From Saprospiraceae bacterium (GTDB taxonomy: Bacteria > Bacteroidota > Bacteroidia > Chitinophagales > Saprospiraceae): a stretch of DNA of 64,000 bases. The DNA lies in contig JAHBTW010000002.1 of NCBI GenBank assembly GCA_019638385.1, forward strand, positions 1-64,000, written 5' to 3'. Positions 52,228 to 60,471 of this stretch are shown in pieces. The notes under the pieces are model-generated. The model was not told the origin of the DNA, did not search any database, and saw only the letters and a program-made list of their open reading frames with translations. The stretch's first letter is position 1; each line of letters opens with the position of its first letter. The position numbers and the translations under genes were made by a program.

Positions 52228-52665
52228 TCAATCATTCTGAATGGTCAGCCCCTCATGCACCACTTCCATACTTTCGATGGCCACCTCGTTGCCGTCAGCT
52301 TTGAGATCGGTGGATTGTACTTTAGTAATCCAGGCGTTTTTCACTTTCCAGGTGATGGTAGGCTCATGTTCCTCGTTGAGCAGGCTGATGGTGATGTCGC
52401 GCCGTTCCGGGTTTTCAAACAAGACGTTCTGCGACCACCACTGGAAGTACTCATTGTCGCCGTTAAAAGTACCGCGCTTAAAGGTAAGGTTGCTATACTT
52501 GACCAATCCCGGTTGTTTCGTTTTGAAATACTCCGGACTGGCGCCGTGGCGGTATTCGATCACCTCCGTTTCTACGTCCAAGCCGGATACTTCGGTGAAG
52601 CCGATTTTTGTACCACCCCACTCTACCTGAAAATGGAACTTGGGTAAGGGATATTCTGCAGCCAT
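52228..52665 (-). CDS. Tail tube protein 1 (Pvc1-like, gp19 family)
   Basis: A 145-residue Hcp/gp19-type tube subunit: FHFQVEWGGTKIGFTEVSGL, DVETEVIEYRHGASPEYFKT, LTFKRGTFNGDNEYFQWW and the closing AIESMEVVHEGLTI. It is likely the main inner-tube protein, stacked as hexamers within the sheath, and the channel that holds cargo. It is 48% or so similar in layout to the second tube protein by eye, not measured. It comes after the second helical unknown gene. Confidence 0.93.
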   Translation of the reverse strand: MAAEYPLPKFHFQVEWGGTKIGFTEVSGLDVETEVIEYRHGASPEYFKTKQPGLVKYSNLTFKRGTFNGDNEYFQWWSQNVLFENPERRDITISLLNEEHEPTITWKVKNAWITKVQSTDLKADGNEVAIESMEVVHEGLTIQND

Positions 52666-52695
52666 GAGCTATTGTTTTTTTTGGTGAGAAATGGA

Positions 52696-53619
52696 TTATT
52701 TGCATTTTGCTTTTACTGCTTTGGCAGCATCAAGCGCAGATTTGATGGCATCAAGCGCCAACTTGGCATTTTTCTTCTTTTCTTCATAAAGTTCCTTCAA
52801 ACATCCGGTGTATCGCGTATGGTCCTCGGCAATGAGGAGCCAGTCTGCTAATTGCACCTGATAGCTGCCGTTTTCGTCGCATAAACTCGACTTGAATGGC
52901 GTAATTACCGGGAAAGACTCCGCAACAACCGGGCACTGAGGGCCATCTCCTGAATCGGGTTCCGGGCAAAGTTCATTCTCCCGGTACAAATGGGCATTGT
53001 CCTGACAGGCATTGCAATCCAGAATGTGTAGAAAACGCGCCAAATCGGCTTTGATTCCAAAATCAATGTGGTTGCGGTTGCTATGGAAGTGGTTATACTG
53101 CAGGTCTATGATTTGCCGGAGTAATGCCAATACCGATTTTATCGCGGCGAGGTTGGCTGCAACAGACGCCTCTGTTTTAGCAAGTAGGTCTGCCAGACAT
53201 TTCATGATAGACGTATCGCGCGACAATACCGGGTTGTTGAGGCAGTCAATCATAGCAAGCAAAGCCCTGAGTTGCCGCCGGGTATCTTCTACCTGAAACG
53301 ATAAACACTTGAGGCTCTTGAGCAGGATTTTTACAGCGCCCACCGAGGCGTCAAGGATTCTCAGCAGCACTTCATCAAGATGGCTGATGAAACTTTGAAT
53401 ATAGCGCTTGAGGCTTTGCATGAGCGCTCTGGTGGCCTCTGCTTTTTCCTTATACCCTCGTATAGAGGCTCTGAGCGCCGACATCACTAAGTATTCATCA
53501 GAAGCCCTTTGCGCAAGGGCAGCGGCTTCGGTGTGATGATACTCGGCACATAGCCAGTCTCGCTCTAATTTTACAATGTACTCATGCGCTAAACCCGCGC
53601 CGTTATTGGTTGTGGACAT
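52696..53619 (-). CDS. Unknown helical protein between sheath and tube genes (second of two)
   Basis: A 307-residue protein from the ATG at 53619; the frame extends to 53652. It is almost wholly alpha-helical with long heptad-like stretches (LMQSLKRYIQSFISHLDEVL, then LRILDASVGAVKILLKSLK) and a Lys/Ala-rich terminal helix (KLALDAIKSALDAAKAVKAK). Cys-containing segment NACQDNAHLYRENELCPEPD near residue 220. I do not recognise a family. Position between sheath and tube genes suggests a structural or assembly role, such as a cap adaptor or sheath-tube linker. Confidence 0.7.
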   Translation of the reverse strand: MSTTNNGAGLAHEYIVKLERDWLCAEYHHTEAAALAQRASDEYLVMSALRASIRGYKEKAEATRALMQSLKRYIQSFISHLDEVLLRILDASVGAVKILLKSLKCLSFQVEDTRRQLRALLAMIDCLNNPVLSRDTSIMKCLADLLAKTEASVAANLAAIKSVLALLRQIIDLQYNHFHSNRNHIDFGIKADLARFLHILDCNACQDNAHLYRENELCPEPDSGDGPQCPVVAESFPVITPFKSSLCDENGSYQVQLADWLLIAEDHTRYTGCLKELYEEKKKNAKLALDAIKSALDAAKAVKAKCK

Positions 53620-53639
53620 GATGTGTTGTTTTTTAGTTA

Positions 53640-54596
53640 TTATTCCTGGCAATCCATTCCCTCTGTCATGAGGGAATTAATCTCCATACAGAGGTCTCTG
53701 AGTTCCTGCATATAGTCCGCGTCGGCACAATCTCCGGGTGTTGGGCTATCCCTGAGGATATTCACTTCCGTTCGAGTTCGGTTCAGCCCATTGAGCGCAG
53801 TATTAGCTCTGTTGAGCAGCGTCCCTGACTCTACATAACTCACCAAGCTCTCCTGGTATCTGCCCGTTGCCTCGTTTACATGTTTGGTAGCCGCTTCGAT
53901 GCCGCCCTTTATGTCACTTTGCAATGCTGTGACACTTGTGTGTAGAAGCTCCACTCTGCTGCTGACGCTGTCTGCATTGATAAGCGCCAACATACCGGCA
54001 ATTTTGATGCTTTGTTCAAACACATCGTCGGCACTGTTATGGGCGTTTTTAGTGGCTTCGATAATAGCGGCCGTCTTCGCTTTAAACAAATCTCTGCCGC
54101 TAAGCCCCCCCTCTTCTTCCGCCGGAAGAGCGCTGAGCGCACTGAGTTGCTCGGCGTTGCAGGAGTCCTCAATGCAGGCTTCGAGTTTGCAGGCGGCCTC
54201 TCTTGCCTGCCATGCTTTTTCCTTAGCCGCTTTTATCATGTCAGCAGCGGCATTCATGGCGACAGTTATGGCGCCTTTGGCCTTAATGATGTCGGCGCTG
54301 TGGCTTTTCATTTGCTCCGCCTCCTTTACCAAAATAGAGGCAACACAGTGTTGCAGGCCGGTGTATTCCCCATGGGCTACGCCGGCTAAATTAAGCTCAA
54401 AATACTTGAGATCGCGCGCTTTTGCGCGTGCATACACATTGATACAACTCACCTTTCGGCCATTTTCCGCAGATTGCAAAGGGCCTTTTAGCTCATTGTT
54501 ATTGTATAGCACAAAGCAATCGTCTGTTTGCCATGCGGGGCTGCCATTATCGCTACATCCGCTACCGTTTTGTTGGAAACTCATTTCATCTGACAT
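53640..54596 (-). CDS. Unknown helical protein between sheath and tube genes (first of two)
   Basis: A 318-residue protein with a short polar N-terminus, then NENLKGPLQS-type segment (NNNELKGPLQSAENGRKVSC) and a long Ala/Lys/Glu-rich helical region (VAMNAAADMIKAAKEKAWQA, AIIEATKNAHNSADDVFEQ). No membrane segment or catalytic motif. No sequence similarity to the following gene is apparent by eye although length and helical content match. It is 28 nt after the sheath gene in the same direction. Role unknown; probably a particle or assembly component. Confidence 0.7.
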   Translation of the reverse strand: MSDEMSFQQNGSGCSDNGSPAWQTDDCFVLYNNNELKGPLQSAENGRKVSCINVYARAKARDLKYFELNLAGVAHGEYTGLQHCVASILVKEAEQMKSHSADIIKAKGAITVAMNAAADMIKAAKEKAWQAREAACKLEACIEDSCNAEQLSALSALPAEEEGGLSGRDLFKAKTAAIIEATKNAHNSADDVFEQSIKIAGMLALINADSVSSRVELLHTSVTALQSDIKGGIEAATKHVNEATGRYQESLVSYVESGTLLNRANTALNGLNRTRTEVNILRDSPTPGDCADADYMQELRDLCMEINSLMTEGMDCQE

Positions 54597-54624
54597 GGTA
54601 GATATGTTTATGATTTATAAAAAA

Positions 54625-56046
54625 TCAGCTTTCCTGCATCTTGTGCATAAACTGAAGGATGATGAATTCTGCCGGGCGAACAACGGCCATGCCAATCTCT
54701 ACGATGAGGCGGCCTTCCAGAATATCGAGAGCGGTCATTGTTGCGCCTAAGCCCACCCGCACATAAAAGGCGTCCTCCGGTACGGCGCCGGCCAAAGCTC
54801 CGGCCCGCCATTGCAAAAGCAGGAAGTTTTCGATCATGGCGCGCACCTTCACCCAGGTGTTGGCATCATTGGGTTCAAATACGAATGGCTCTGTAGCTTT
54901 CTTCACCGACTCTTCTACCATGTTGAAAAAGCGCCGCACAGGAATGTATCGCCACTCGTTGTCATTGCCGGCTAATGTGCGGGCGCCCCAGATCAGTGTA
55001 CCCTTGCCGGGGAAGGTGCGAATGGCGTTGATAGATTTGCCGGAAGTATGCACATTCAAGGTTTCCTGCTGCTGGTGCGTGATCTTGATAGTAGGTTCTG
55101 ACACTGTTGCAAGGGACACATTGGCCGGAGCTTTCCATACGCCTCGCGTACTGTCCACTTTGGCATATTGGCCTACGGCCAACGGCGCCACCGGAAGTTC
55201 GAGTGAAATCCGGTCAATGGCAGCCAAACACTGATTGTAAATAATGGCATCTGCATTGGCGCCGCTGGGATGATATACATCCAGTGTGGAATTGGCAGGG
55301 GCGGCGCCATCTACGATTATGGAAACGGTTACATCAGCATTGTTATACAAGTAGTTGAGCGTAGTGAGTACATTGGGCGTGTACACCGCGCCGTATTTGA
55401 GATTGTCCAATGGTAAATTTGCACCTCTGAAAGTCGTTGCTGCCTGAAGAATGGTTTCGCCTGCAGCAGGCGGGAGTATATCAGCAACTACAAAACGATC
55501 CTGAAGTTTGCCGCACTGATCCAGTGCCGCACTCAACAAGGTACCTATATCGGCATTACTCAGGCTCTGAAGTTCGGGGAATACAATCAATGTTACTTCG
55601 TCCTCCCTTTCCAACGTGTCTAATCCGGCGTTCAAGGCGGCTTGGCTCACGTTACCTGCTGCAGCGCTCATCAGGCCGGCTGAAACGATATAGCAGGGGC
55701 CGCCACCGTTGGCGAAAAAAGCCTGCATCGCATAGTACATGTTGTGTGTTTCCCGACTCCCGACATCCCCGTTGATGGTTCGGGCTACTAAGTTGCCGTT
55801 GCCGTCGGTGGTGTCGCTGATGGTGACCGTAATATCCGTTTTGGACTCGGCTTTGCCGAAATAGGCCACATACTCCAGCAACGAGACAATTCGCTTGGGC
55901 GTCAACAACAAGTCGTCGTCCACTTTGTCTTTGGCCGTTTGGGTGTAGCCGATAAAAGCAGGTATCGCAGTCTCAACCTGTGCTACGGAAGGAGGGAACT
56001 TGGGGATTTCCTCAATATAGACACCCGGTGTTCTGTAATTTGCCAT
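54625..56046 (-). CDS. Contractile tail sheath protein (Pvc2/3/4-like)
   Basis: A 473-residue sheath subunit. It opens MANYRTPGVYIEEIPKFPPS and AIPAFIGYTQTA, the strong signature of eCIS and phage sheaths. The C-terminal domain has TLIWGARTLAGNDNEWRYIP, VRRFFNMVEESVKKA and FIILQFMHKMQES, matching the conserved inner domain. Only one sheath gene is present, against three in PVC and Afp, as in simpler eCIS types such as AlgoCIS. Contraction of the sheath drives the inner tube out. Confidence 0.96.
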   Translation of the reverse strand: MANYRTPGVYIEEIPKFPPSVAQVETAIPAFIGYTQTAKDKVDDDLLLTPKRIVSLLEYVAYFGKAESKTDITVTISDTTDGNGNLVARTINGDVGSRETHNMYYAMQAFFANGGGPCYIVSAGLMSAAAGNVSQAALNAGLDTLEREDEVTLIVFPELQSLSNADIGTLLSAALDQCGKLQDRFVVADILPPAAGETILQAATTFRGANLPLDNLKYGAVYTPNVLTTLNYLYNNADVTVSIIVDGAAPANSTLDVYHPSGANADAIIYNQCLAAIDRISLELPVAPLAVGQYAKVDSTRGVWKAPANVSLATVSEPTIKITHQQQETLNVHTSGKSINAIRTFPGKGTLIWGARTLAGNDNEWRYIPVRRFFNMVEESVKKATEPFVFEPNDANTWVKVRAMIENFLLLQWRAGALAGAVPEDAFYVRVGLGATMTALDILEGRLIVEIGMAVVRPAEFIILQFMHKMQES

Positions 56047-56079
56047 GATGAAATGAATTTAGAATGGTTATTCAAATTT

Positions 56080-57189
56080 TTACAATGGTATCGGGTTGGC
56101 TTTTGTGAAAAACACGTCGCTGTAAAGCCGTCCTGATTCTTTTTTCAGTGCATTCGGCGCCGGATTGGTAAAATACACAGGATCGGAAGGGCCTGAGACC
56201 GGTAAAAAACCGGTGAGCGCCTGAGCGAGGTAGCGGGGAGTTTTGGTCACAAATCTGCCCCCGTCATCCTCCAGCCAGTCAGACATAGCCGCCTGAATAC
56301 TCGCCGCCTCGCCTGCTTCAAAGCCTTCCCTGCGCTGATAGCGCCAGTAGCTGCGCCGGCTCAGGAACCGCAGTTCGAATACCGGATGCACTGCGCGGGG
56401 CTGCCCGGCATCGCGTTGCGTGATCAAATACCCGTCGTCGCCTATAATTTTTAGGCCGGGGTCTGCGGGATTGAAAAAAAACTGAATTATTCCCATTGGG
56501 GGCAGGCCCGGTTTGGCACGTTCGAGCAGCCAGGTTTTGTACCAATCATCATTGGTATCTAAGCTGCGGTCGCCCCGGTGTACAAACCCGTTTCCGGTGA
56601 CGGTTCCCCATTGAGCGGGATTGCTGCCATCGTTGTCCTCCAGCGCCTGAAGTATGTCTCCACCGGGGTCTTGTGCAAGTTCGCCCATAAGGTAATTCCT
56701 GCTGCCGTCGGTCACGAGAAGCGGAACGGGTGAGGCCAGGGCGTTATTGTCATGTGCTCCTGCATTGCTGAAATAGTAGGTTAGGCTATCGTCATTACCG
56801 AGATGAAGCTCTGTGATGTTCCCGATAAGGGGATTAACTGCGTTCAGTCCGAAAGCCAGATAAGCGCCCGACGGCGGCGGAATGAATGGCCGATAGCGTC
56901 TGTTGCCGCTGCCGTCTTCTTCAGATTCTACTTCCATCGCCGCAAAAAAACCCAGCGGTGTTTTGATGAATTTGATTCGGTAGTCCCTGAGTTTTTTCAA
57001 ATCTTTTCGATTCAGAAAAAAATCGAAATCCCCCTGCAGGTCGTATCGGCCGGTGCGCAATCGGGCTTGTAATAAATCGTTCCTTTCAATTGCCGGCAAC
57101 GAGAACGCAGAACCGCCCGAATTGTCAATCAGGTAGTAATCGTGTACGATGCGCAGTTCGAATAGTATTTTGTATTCGATCTTAATCAT
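56080..57189 (-). CDS. Unknown protein between cap and sheath genes
   Basis: A 369-residue, mostly beta protein with IKIEYKILFELRIVHDYYLI at the start, FDFFLNRKDLKKLRDYRIKF, then a variable Asn/Asp/Gly-rich middle, and FELRFLSRRSYWRYQRREGF plus PVYFTNPAPNALKKESGRLY near the end. I do not recognise the family. It is 6 nt downstream of the DUF4255 gene and 33 nt before the sheath gene, so it is probably a structural part of the tail end or collar. The pattern of strands suggests a jelly-roll or Ig-like fold (inference). Confidence 0.65.
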   Translation of the reverse strand: MIKIEYKILFELRIVHDYYLIDNSGGSAFSLPAIERNDLLQARLRTGRYDLQGDFDFFLNRKDLKKLRDYRIKFIKTPLGFFAAMEVESEEDGSGNRRYRPFIPPPSGAYLAFGLNAVNPLIGNITELHLGNDDSLTYYFSNAGAHDNNALASPVPLLVTDGSRNYLMGELAQDPGGDILQALEDNDGSNPAQWGTVTGNGFVHRGDRSLDTNDDWYKTWLLERAKPGLPPMGIIQFFFNPADPGLKIIGDDGYLITQRDAGQPRAVHPVFELRFLSRRSYWRYQRREGFEAGEAASIQAAMSDWLEDDGGRFVTKTPRYLAQALTGFLPVSGPSDPVYFTNPAPNALKKESGRLYSDVFFTKANPIPL

Positions 57190-57195
57190 TGATGG

Positions 57196-57876
57196 CTAAC
57201 TTGTTGCAGCTTCTATTTGGGGGGCGACGAGTTCCCGGGTATCCCCTTGGATTTCTTCTACCGAAGGCGCATCAAGCGTGTAGCGGGCTTGAACCTTCAC
57301 AAGGCGCACTTTGTACATCACAAAAGGTACCTGCTTGCCGCCAAGAGATCCCCACAAGTGGTTTATCTGTTCGAAGGTGAGCGTATATAACTCCGGCAGC
57401 AGGCGCAATTCTTCCAAAATAGCTTCATCGGTTCCGGCCGGAAAAGCCCCCAAAGACTGCGGAGAATTCTGAATGGAAAAAGACTTCTTCGCCTGAAAAA
57501 ATTCGATAATCAATGACAGGCGGTGCAGTGCCCGTTCGTAGTTGTCGCTTGTAGGAGGGTCAACCAGCGTGGCGCAAAAAAGAAGATAAAGGTTGAGATA
57601 AATCGGGGGCTGAAAGTATTCTATGCTATTGGTTATCGAGTTTTTGACGTAGTGTTTGTTGTTCTTCAGGGTGCTTTCTTCTTCTACATTGACCAAACTG
57701 ATAATAACCCTGTTTCGCAGCCTGCCGTCCTGATCGTTTTCTAAAGATGAAATGTTGCCGAGCATAATATCGCCGGAGTTCAGGTCATCTTGAGAAGGCC
57801 CGCCAGTGGAGTTTTGGTGCTCCAGAATGTACCTGCTCAATTCCTGCTGGAGAAAAACAAGCGCTTCCGATATCAT
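57196..57876 (-). CDS. DUF4255 tail terminator/cap protein (Pvc16-like)
   Basis: A 226-residue DUF4255 protein: MISEALVFLQQELSRYILEH, ISSLENDQDGRLRNRVIISL, VNVEEESTLKNN, PPIYLNLYLLFCATL and YTLTFEQINHLWGSLGGKQ match the family. This protein caps the distal end of the sheath and tube. It is 19 nt after the NusG-like gene and the first structural gene of the run. Confidence 0.94.
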   Translation of the reverse strand: MISEALVFLQQELSRYILEHQNSTGGPSQDDLNSGDIMLGNISSLENDQDGRLRNRVIISLVNVEEESTLKNNKHYVKNSITNSIEYFQPPIYLNLYLLFCATLVDPPTSDNYERALHRLSLIIEFFQAKKSFSIQNSPQSLGAFPAGTDEAILEELRLLPELYTLTFEQINHLWGSLGGKQVPFVMYKVRLVKVQARYTLDAPSVEEIQGDTRELVAPQIEAATS

Positions 57877-57895
57877 GAAATCTGGTTTTACAAGA

Positions 57896-58408
57896 TTATT
57901 CTACCCGCTTCACCTCCTCCCCCTTCACCTCCACCTGTGCAAAACACTGCAAGCTCGGCAGTGCCAATTGGAGCCGGGCATTGCCGCTTACGGCCGTCAC
58001 CGTGCCGGAGTAGCCTGCCAGCGGCCCGGTCAGTACCTCTACGGCCTCGCCTACGCGAAAACTTTCATAAGTGATCTCTACCGGGGCTTCCAGGTGGGCG
58101 AGTCTTTTGATCATAGCGGCCTCTTTGTCGCTGAGGGTGGCGATCCGGCCGGCGAATTGAACATATTTGAGGATATGGCCGGCCTGAAATACTTCGTTGC
58201 GGCGTTTGGCGTCGGTAGCTACAAACACATAGTTGTTGAACAGTACCACCTCTACTTTTTTGCGGCGATCGCTCCACTGGCGTAGTTGCGTTTGCGTGGG
58301 TACGCAGGCTTCGAAGCCCAAGTCGCCCAAGCGCTGACCGACCCTCTTTTCGGAGCGCGGTTTCACCAACAAAACGTGCCATTTTATGGCGTCCGACAGA
58401 AGTTCCAT
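57896..58408 (-). CDS. UpxY-type NusG paralogue, operon-specific transcription antiterminator
   Basis: A 170-residue NusG-family protein with an NGN domain (WHVLLVKPRSEKRVGQRLGD, CVPTQTQLRQWSDRRKKVEV, LFNNYVFVATD) and a C-terminal KOW domain (GEAVEVLTGPLAGYSGTVTA). It is the first gene of the eCIS run. Bacteroides UpxY proteins and RfaH bind RNA polymerase and let it read through long operons. In Serratia entomophila an RfaH-like protein, AnfA1, activates the Afp eCIS, a close functional parallel. Here the about 41-kb operon would need such help. The housekeeping NusG (in the rpl cluster) is not in this window. Confidence 0.9.
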   Translation of the reverse strand: MELLSDAIKWHVLLVKPRSEKRVGQRLGDLGFEACVPTQTQLRQWSDRRKKVEVVLFNNYVFVATDAKRRNEVFQAGHILKYVQFAGRIATLSDKEAAMIKRLAHLEAPVEITYESFRVGEAVEVLTGPLAGYSGTVTAVSGNARLQLALPSLQCFAQVEVKGEEVKRVE

Positions 58409-58538
58409 CTAATGTTTGAGTTGAGGTGTTGTAAAAATGCAGCGAAAAATTACGGCTTCGCCGCTCTGAGTCCCATTGAGCTGAATCAGAATAAAAATCT
58501 AACAATAAAAAACTCTTTTGAACAGAATTTCACTCAGA

Positions 58539-58567
58539 CAAATGTATTAGTTATTTTATTTCAAAAA
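58539..58567 (-). promoter_or_regulatory. Candidate promoter of the eCIS operon
   Basis: A TACATTTG -7 box (58539-58546, minus strand) preceded 15 nt upstream by a TTTTTG (58562-58567) that could serve as a short-spaced -33 element. Transcription would start near 58532, leaving a leader of about 120 nt before the NusG-like gene. This leader includes a small CGGC-GAA-GCCG hairpin and is where a paralogue-recruiting element might lie. Confidence 0.5.
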
Positions 58568-58603
58568 GGACGACACTCCACTTCTACCCAAAAGTGTATT
58601 CCT

Positions 58604-59236
58604 TCACACCAACCCATCCCGAACAGCTTTTGCTACGGCTTCTTTGCCGCTGCTCACATGCAGCTTGCGGTAAATGTTTCGAAGGTTGTTTTTCACGCCG
58701 TCTATGGACAAAAAGACCTTGCCGGCAATAGCTTTGATGGGCAGTCCCTCCACTAATAATTTGAGAATATTCAACTCGCGTTCGCAGAGTGGGCATTCCT
58801 GTTTTCGCGGGTTGGGGTGAAAATGTTGAATCACCTTTCGGGCAATGCCGGGCGACATAGGCGAACCGCCTTCCATGACCTCCTGAATGCCTTCCACGAG
58901 GCGGTGCGGCGGCGTTTTTTTGAGCAGGTAACCGCTTGCGCCGGAACACAGGGAGTCGAATAGTTTGTCGTCGTCTTCAAACACGGTGTACATGATGATC
59001 TCTGCTTCGGGGCGCTTTGCTTTGATTTGCGCCGTGCTTTCCACGCCGGATATGCCCGGCAGTTCAATGTCCATGATGACGACATCGGGCGCCAGTTTGG
59101 GTGTATTACTAACCGCAGCCTCGCCCGACTCAAAAGCGCCGACCACTTCAAAGCCCTCACACCCTGCGAGCAGTTGGCATAAGTGGCTGCGCTTTTCAGC
59201 GTCGTCTTCGCATATCAGTATTCGGATGGGCGTCAT
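58604..59236 (-). CDS. LuxR/NarL-type response regulator
   Basis: A 210-residue regulator started at the ATG at 59236 (MTPIRILICEDDAEKRSHL). The receiver domain has acidic pocket residues EDD, phospho-acceptor Asp in VVIMDIELPGISG and Lys in YLLKKTPPHRL. The C-terminal helix-turn-helix domain has CERELNILKLLVEGLPIKAI followed by DGVKNNLRNIYRKL. It is encoded just after a histidine kinase and 195 nt upstream of the eCIS antiterminator gene. The likely target is the promoter at 58539-58567, by position only. Confidence 0.93.
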   Translation of the reverse strand: MTPIRILICEDDAEKRSHLCQLLAGCEGFEVVGAFESGEAAVSNTPKLAPDVVIMDIELPGISGVESTAQIKAKRPEAEIIMYTVFEDDDKLFDSLCSGASGYLLKKTPPHRLVEGIQEVMEGGSPMSPGIARKVIQHFHPNPRKQECPLCERELNILKLLVEGLPIKAIAGKVFLSIDGVKNNLRNIYRKLHVSSGKEAVAKAVRDGLV

Positions 59237-59305
59237 CAGGCGTGCAATTGAGTTGTGCAAATTACCGGAAATACAATGCCGGGGCAACTACACTTTCAGG
59301 TAGTT

Positions 59306-60136
59306 TCACCCGGCCCAGGCCGCTTGTCGGGGCCGCACGGTGGCGCGTTGCTTGTATCTGGCTTGTGCGGCTGCATACCAGGCAGAAGGACTGAATCCGG
59401 TACTGCGCGTGAGCCGAAGCGGCCGCCAGAATGGCCGGATGGGCATCTCCAACAGCAGGGTGCAACCCCGGCCGGGAGCGGATAAAAACTGCAATTGTCC
59501 GCCGAGGATGGCAGCGCGACGCTGCATGTTTTTGAGGCCGTTGCCCGAATGCTGTTTTCCGGGATCGAACCCGCAACCATTGTCGGTGATGCGACAGTAG
59601 AGGCGCCGGCCGTCTGTGTCGAAGGTTATTCTCACGTCGTCGGCGCGGGAGTGGCGAATTACATTTTGCAGGGCCTCCTTGAGCAGCGGGTAGAGTTCGC
59701 GGCGGCGCGTGGCGGAGATGGACACTTCCCGAAGGGCTTCGGGTAACGTGAGCGAAAATTCCATGCCTTTTTCGCGGAGCAATTCATAGCCCTTTCGGTT
59801 GAGCAGGGCTGCGAGGTGCCCTAATTGGGAACACGATGCGCCGAGTATAGCAATGGAATCGCTGATGACAGCGTGTACTTCAGCCGCTTCGGCATCAATG
59901 CGATAGAGCAGAGCCTTTGTCTTTTCCGGGTTGCTTTCGCTGAGGCTTTGGGTGGCCAGACCCGATAAAAAACAAATATTGCTAAGGGACGCGCCGAGGT
60001 CGTCGTGCAAGTCGCGGGCCATACGCCGTTGAAGTCTTTTCACCGTGAGGCGATAATGCCGACAGACTGCTGCCATAAAAAAAAGCAAAACACCGGCCGA
60101 TAATACGCTACAGAGGAGTAAGAAGGTGTTGGACAT
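59306..60136 (-). CDS. Sensor histidine kinase (HisKA_3 type)
   Basis: A 276-residue kinase with one N-terminal membrane helix (FLLLCSVLSAGVLLFFMAAV), a HisKA_3 dimerisation box with the phospho-acceptor His in ARDLHDDLGASLSNICFLSG, and an HATPase_c domain (LLKEALQNVIRHS N-box, ITDNGCGFDPG G1 box, GNGLKNMQRRAAILGG G2 box). No large sensing domain is present, so it senses within the membrane or depends on a partner. The last 40 residues are Arg/Ala-rich and not conserved. It precedes the response regulator by 69 nt. Confidence 0.93.
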   Translation of the reverse strand: MSNTFLLLCSVLSAGVLLFFMAAVCRHYRLTVKRLQRRMARDLHDDLGASLSNICFLSGLATQSLSESNPEKTKALLYRIDAEAAEVHAVISDSIAILGASCSQLGHLAALLNRKGYELLREKGMEFSLTLPEALREVSISATRRRELYPLLKEALQNVIRHSRADDVRITFDTDGRRLYCRITDNGCGFDPGKQHSGNGLKNMQRRAAILGGQLQFLSAPGRGCTLLLEMPIRPFWRPLRLTRSTGFSPSAWYAAAQARYKQRATVRPRQAAWAG

Positions 60137-60471
60137 GATTTATAGGTTATAAGGTGAAAAATCAGCACGTTCAAAAGAGCCTGAACCTCACACAGCCCCA
60201 CAAAACAGTAATCTATCCATACTCCGAAAACGTTACCGGCGGGGAACGCTTTTTTGTACGGTGTCAATGCTGTGGAGGAGGATGTCGGTAAGGTATCCTT
60301 CGTTTAGTTTTCTCGTAGTAGTGTGGATTGGTCGTCCTGATTTTTTTCTGTTCTGTCCGTAGCTCCGTTTCAAAAGCAAAAACTGGATGGAGTATAAATT
60401 GGAGCTATGTACTTATTGCGAAAGCAAATTTGAAAAAAATATTTCTTATGCAAAATTAAAACTCAGTTTTT
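60137..60471. other. Intergenic region upstream of the histidine kinase
   Basis: About 335 nt, AT-rich. No convincing gene. A minus-strand TAATTTTG box at 60451-60458 matches TAnnTTTG but lies some 300 nt from the kinase start, so it is weak evidence of a promoter. No repeat or clear hairpin was noticed. Confidence 0.5.

Noticed and set aside
53884..54750. Plus-strand frame of 288 codons rich in Ser/Ala/Leu
   Set aside because: Antisense to the first helical unknown gene and the sheath 3' end; membrane-like look is an artefact of reverse-reading Ala/Lys codons.
17639..58408. Prophage interpretation of the tail gene cluster
   Set aside because: No capsid, portal, terminase, integrase, replication or lysis genes; DUF4255, DUF5908, AAA+ and DUF4157 proteins are eCIS markers.
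17639..58408. Type VI secretion system interpretation
   Set aside because: No TssJ/L/M membrane complex, no ClpV and no two-part TssB/TssC sheath; single-chain sheath and DUF4255 cap fit eCIS.
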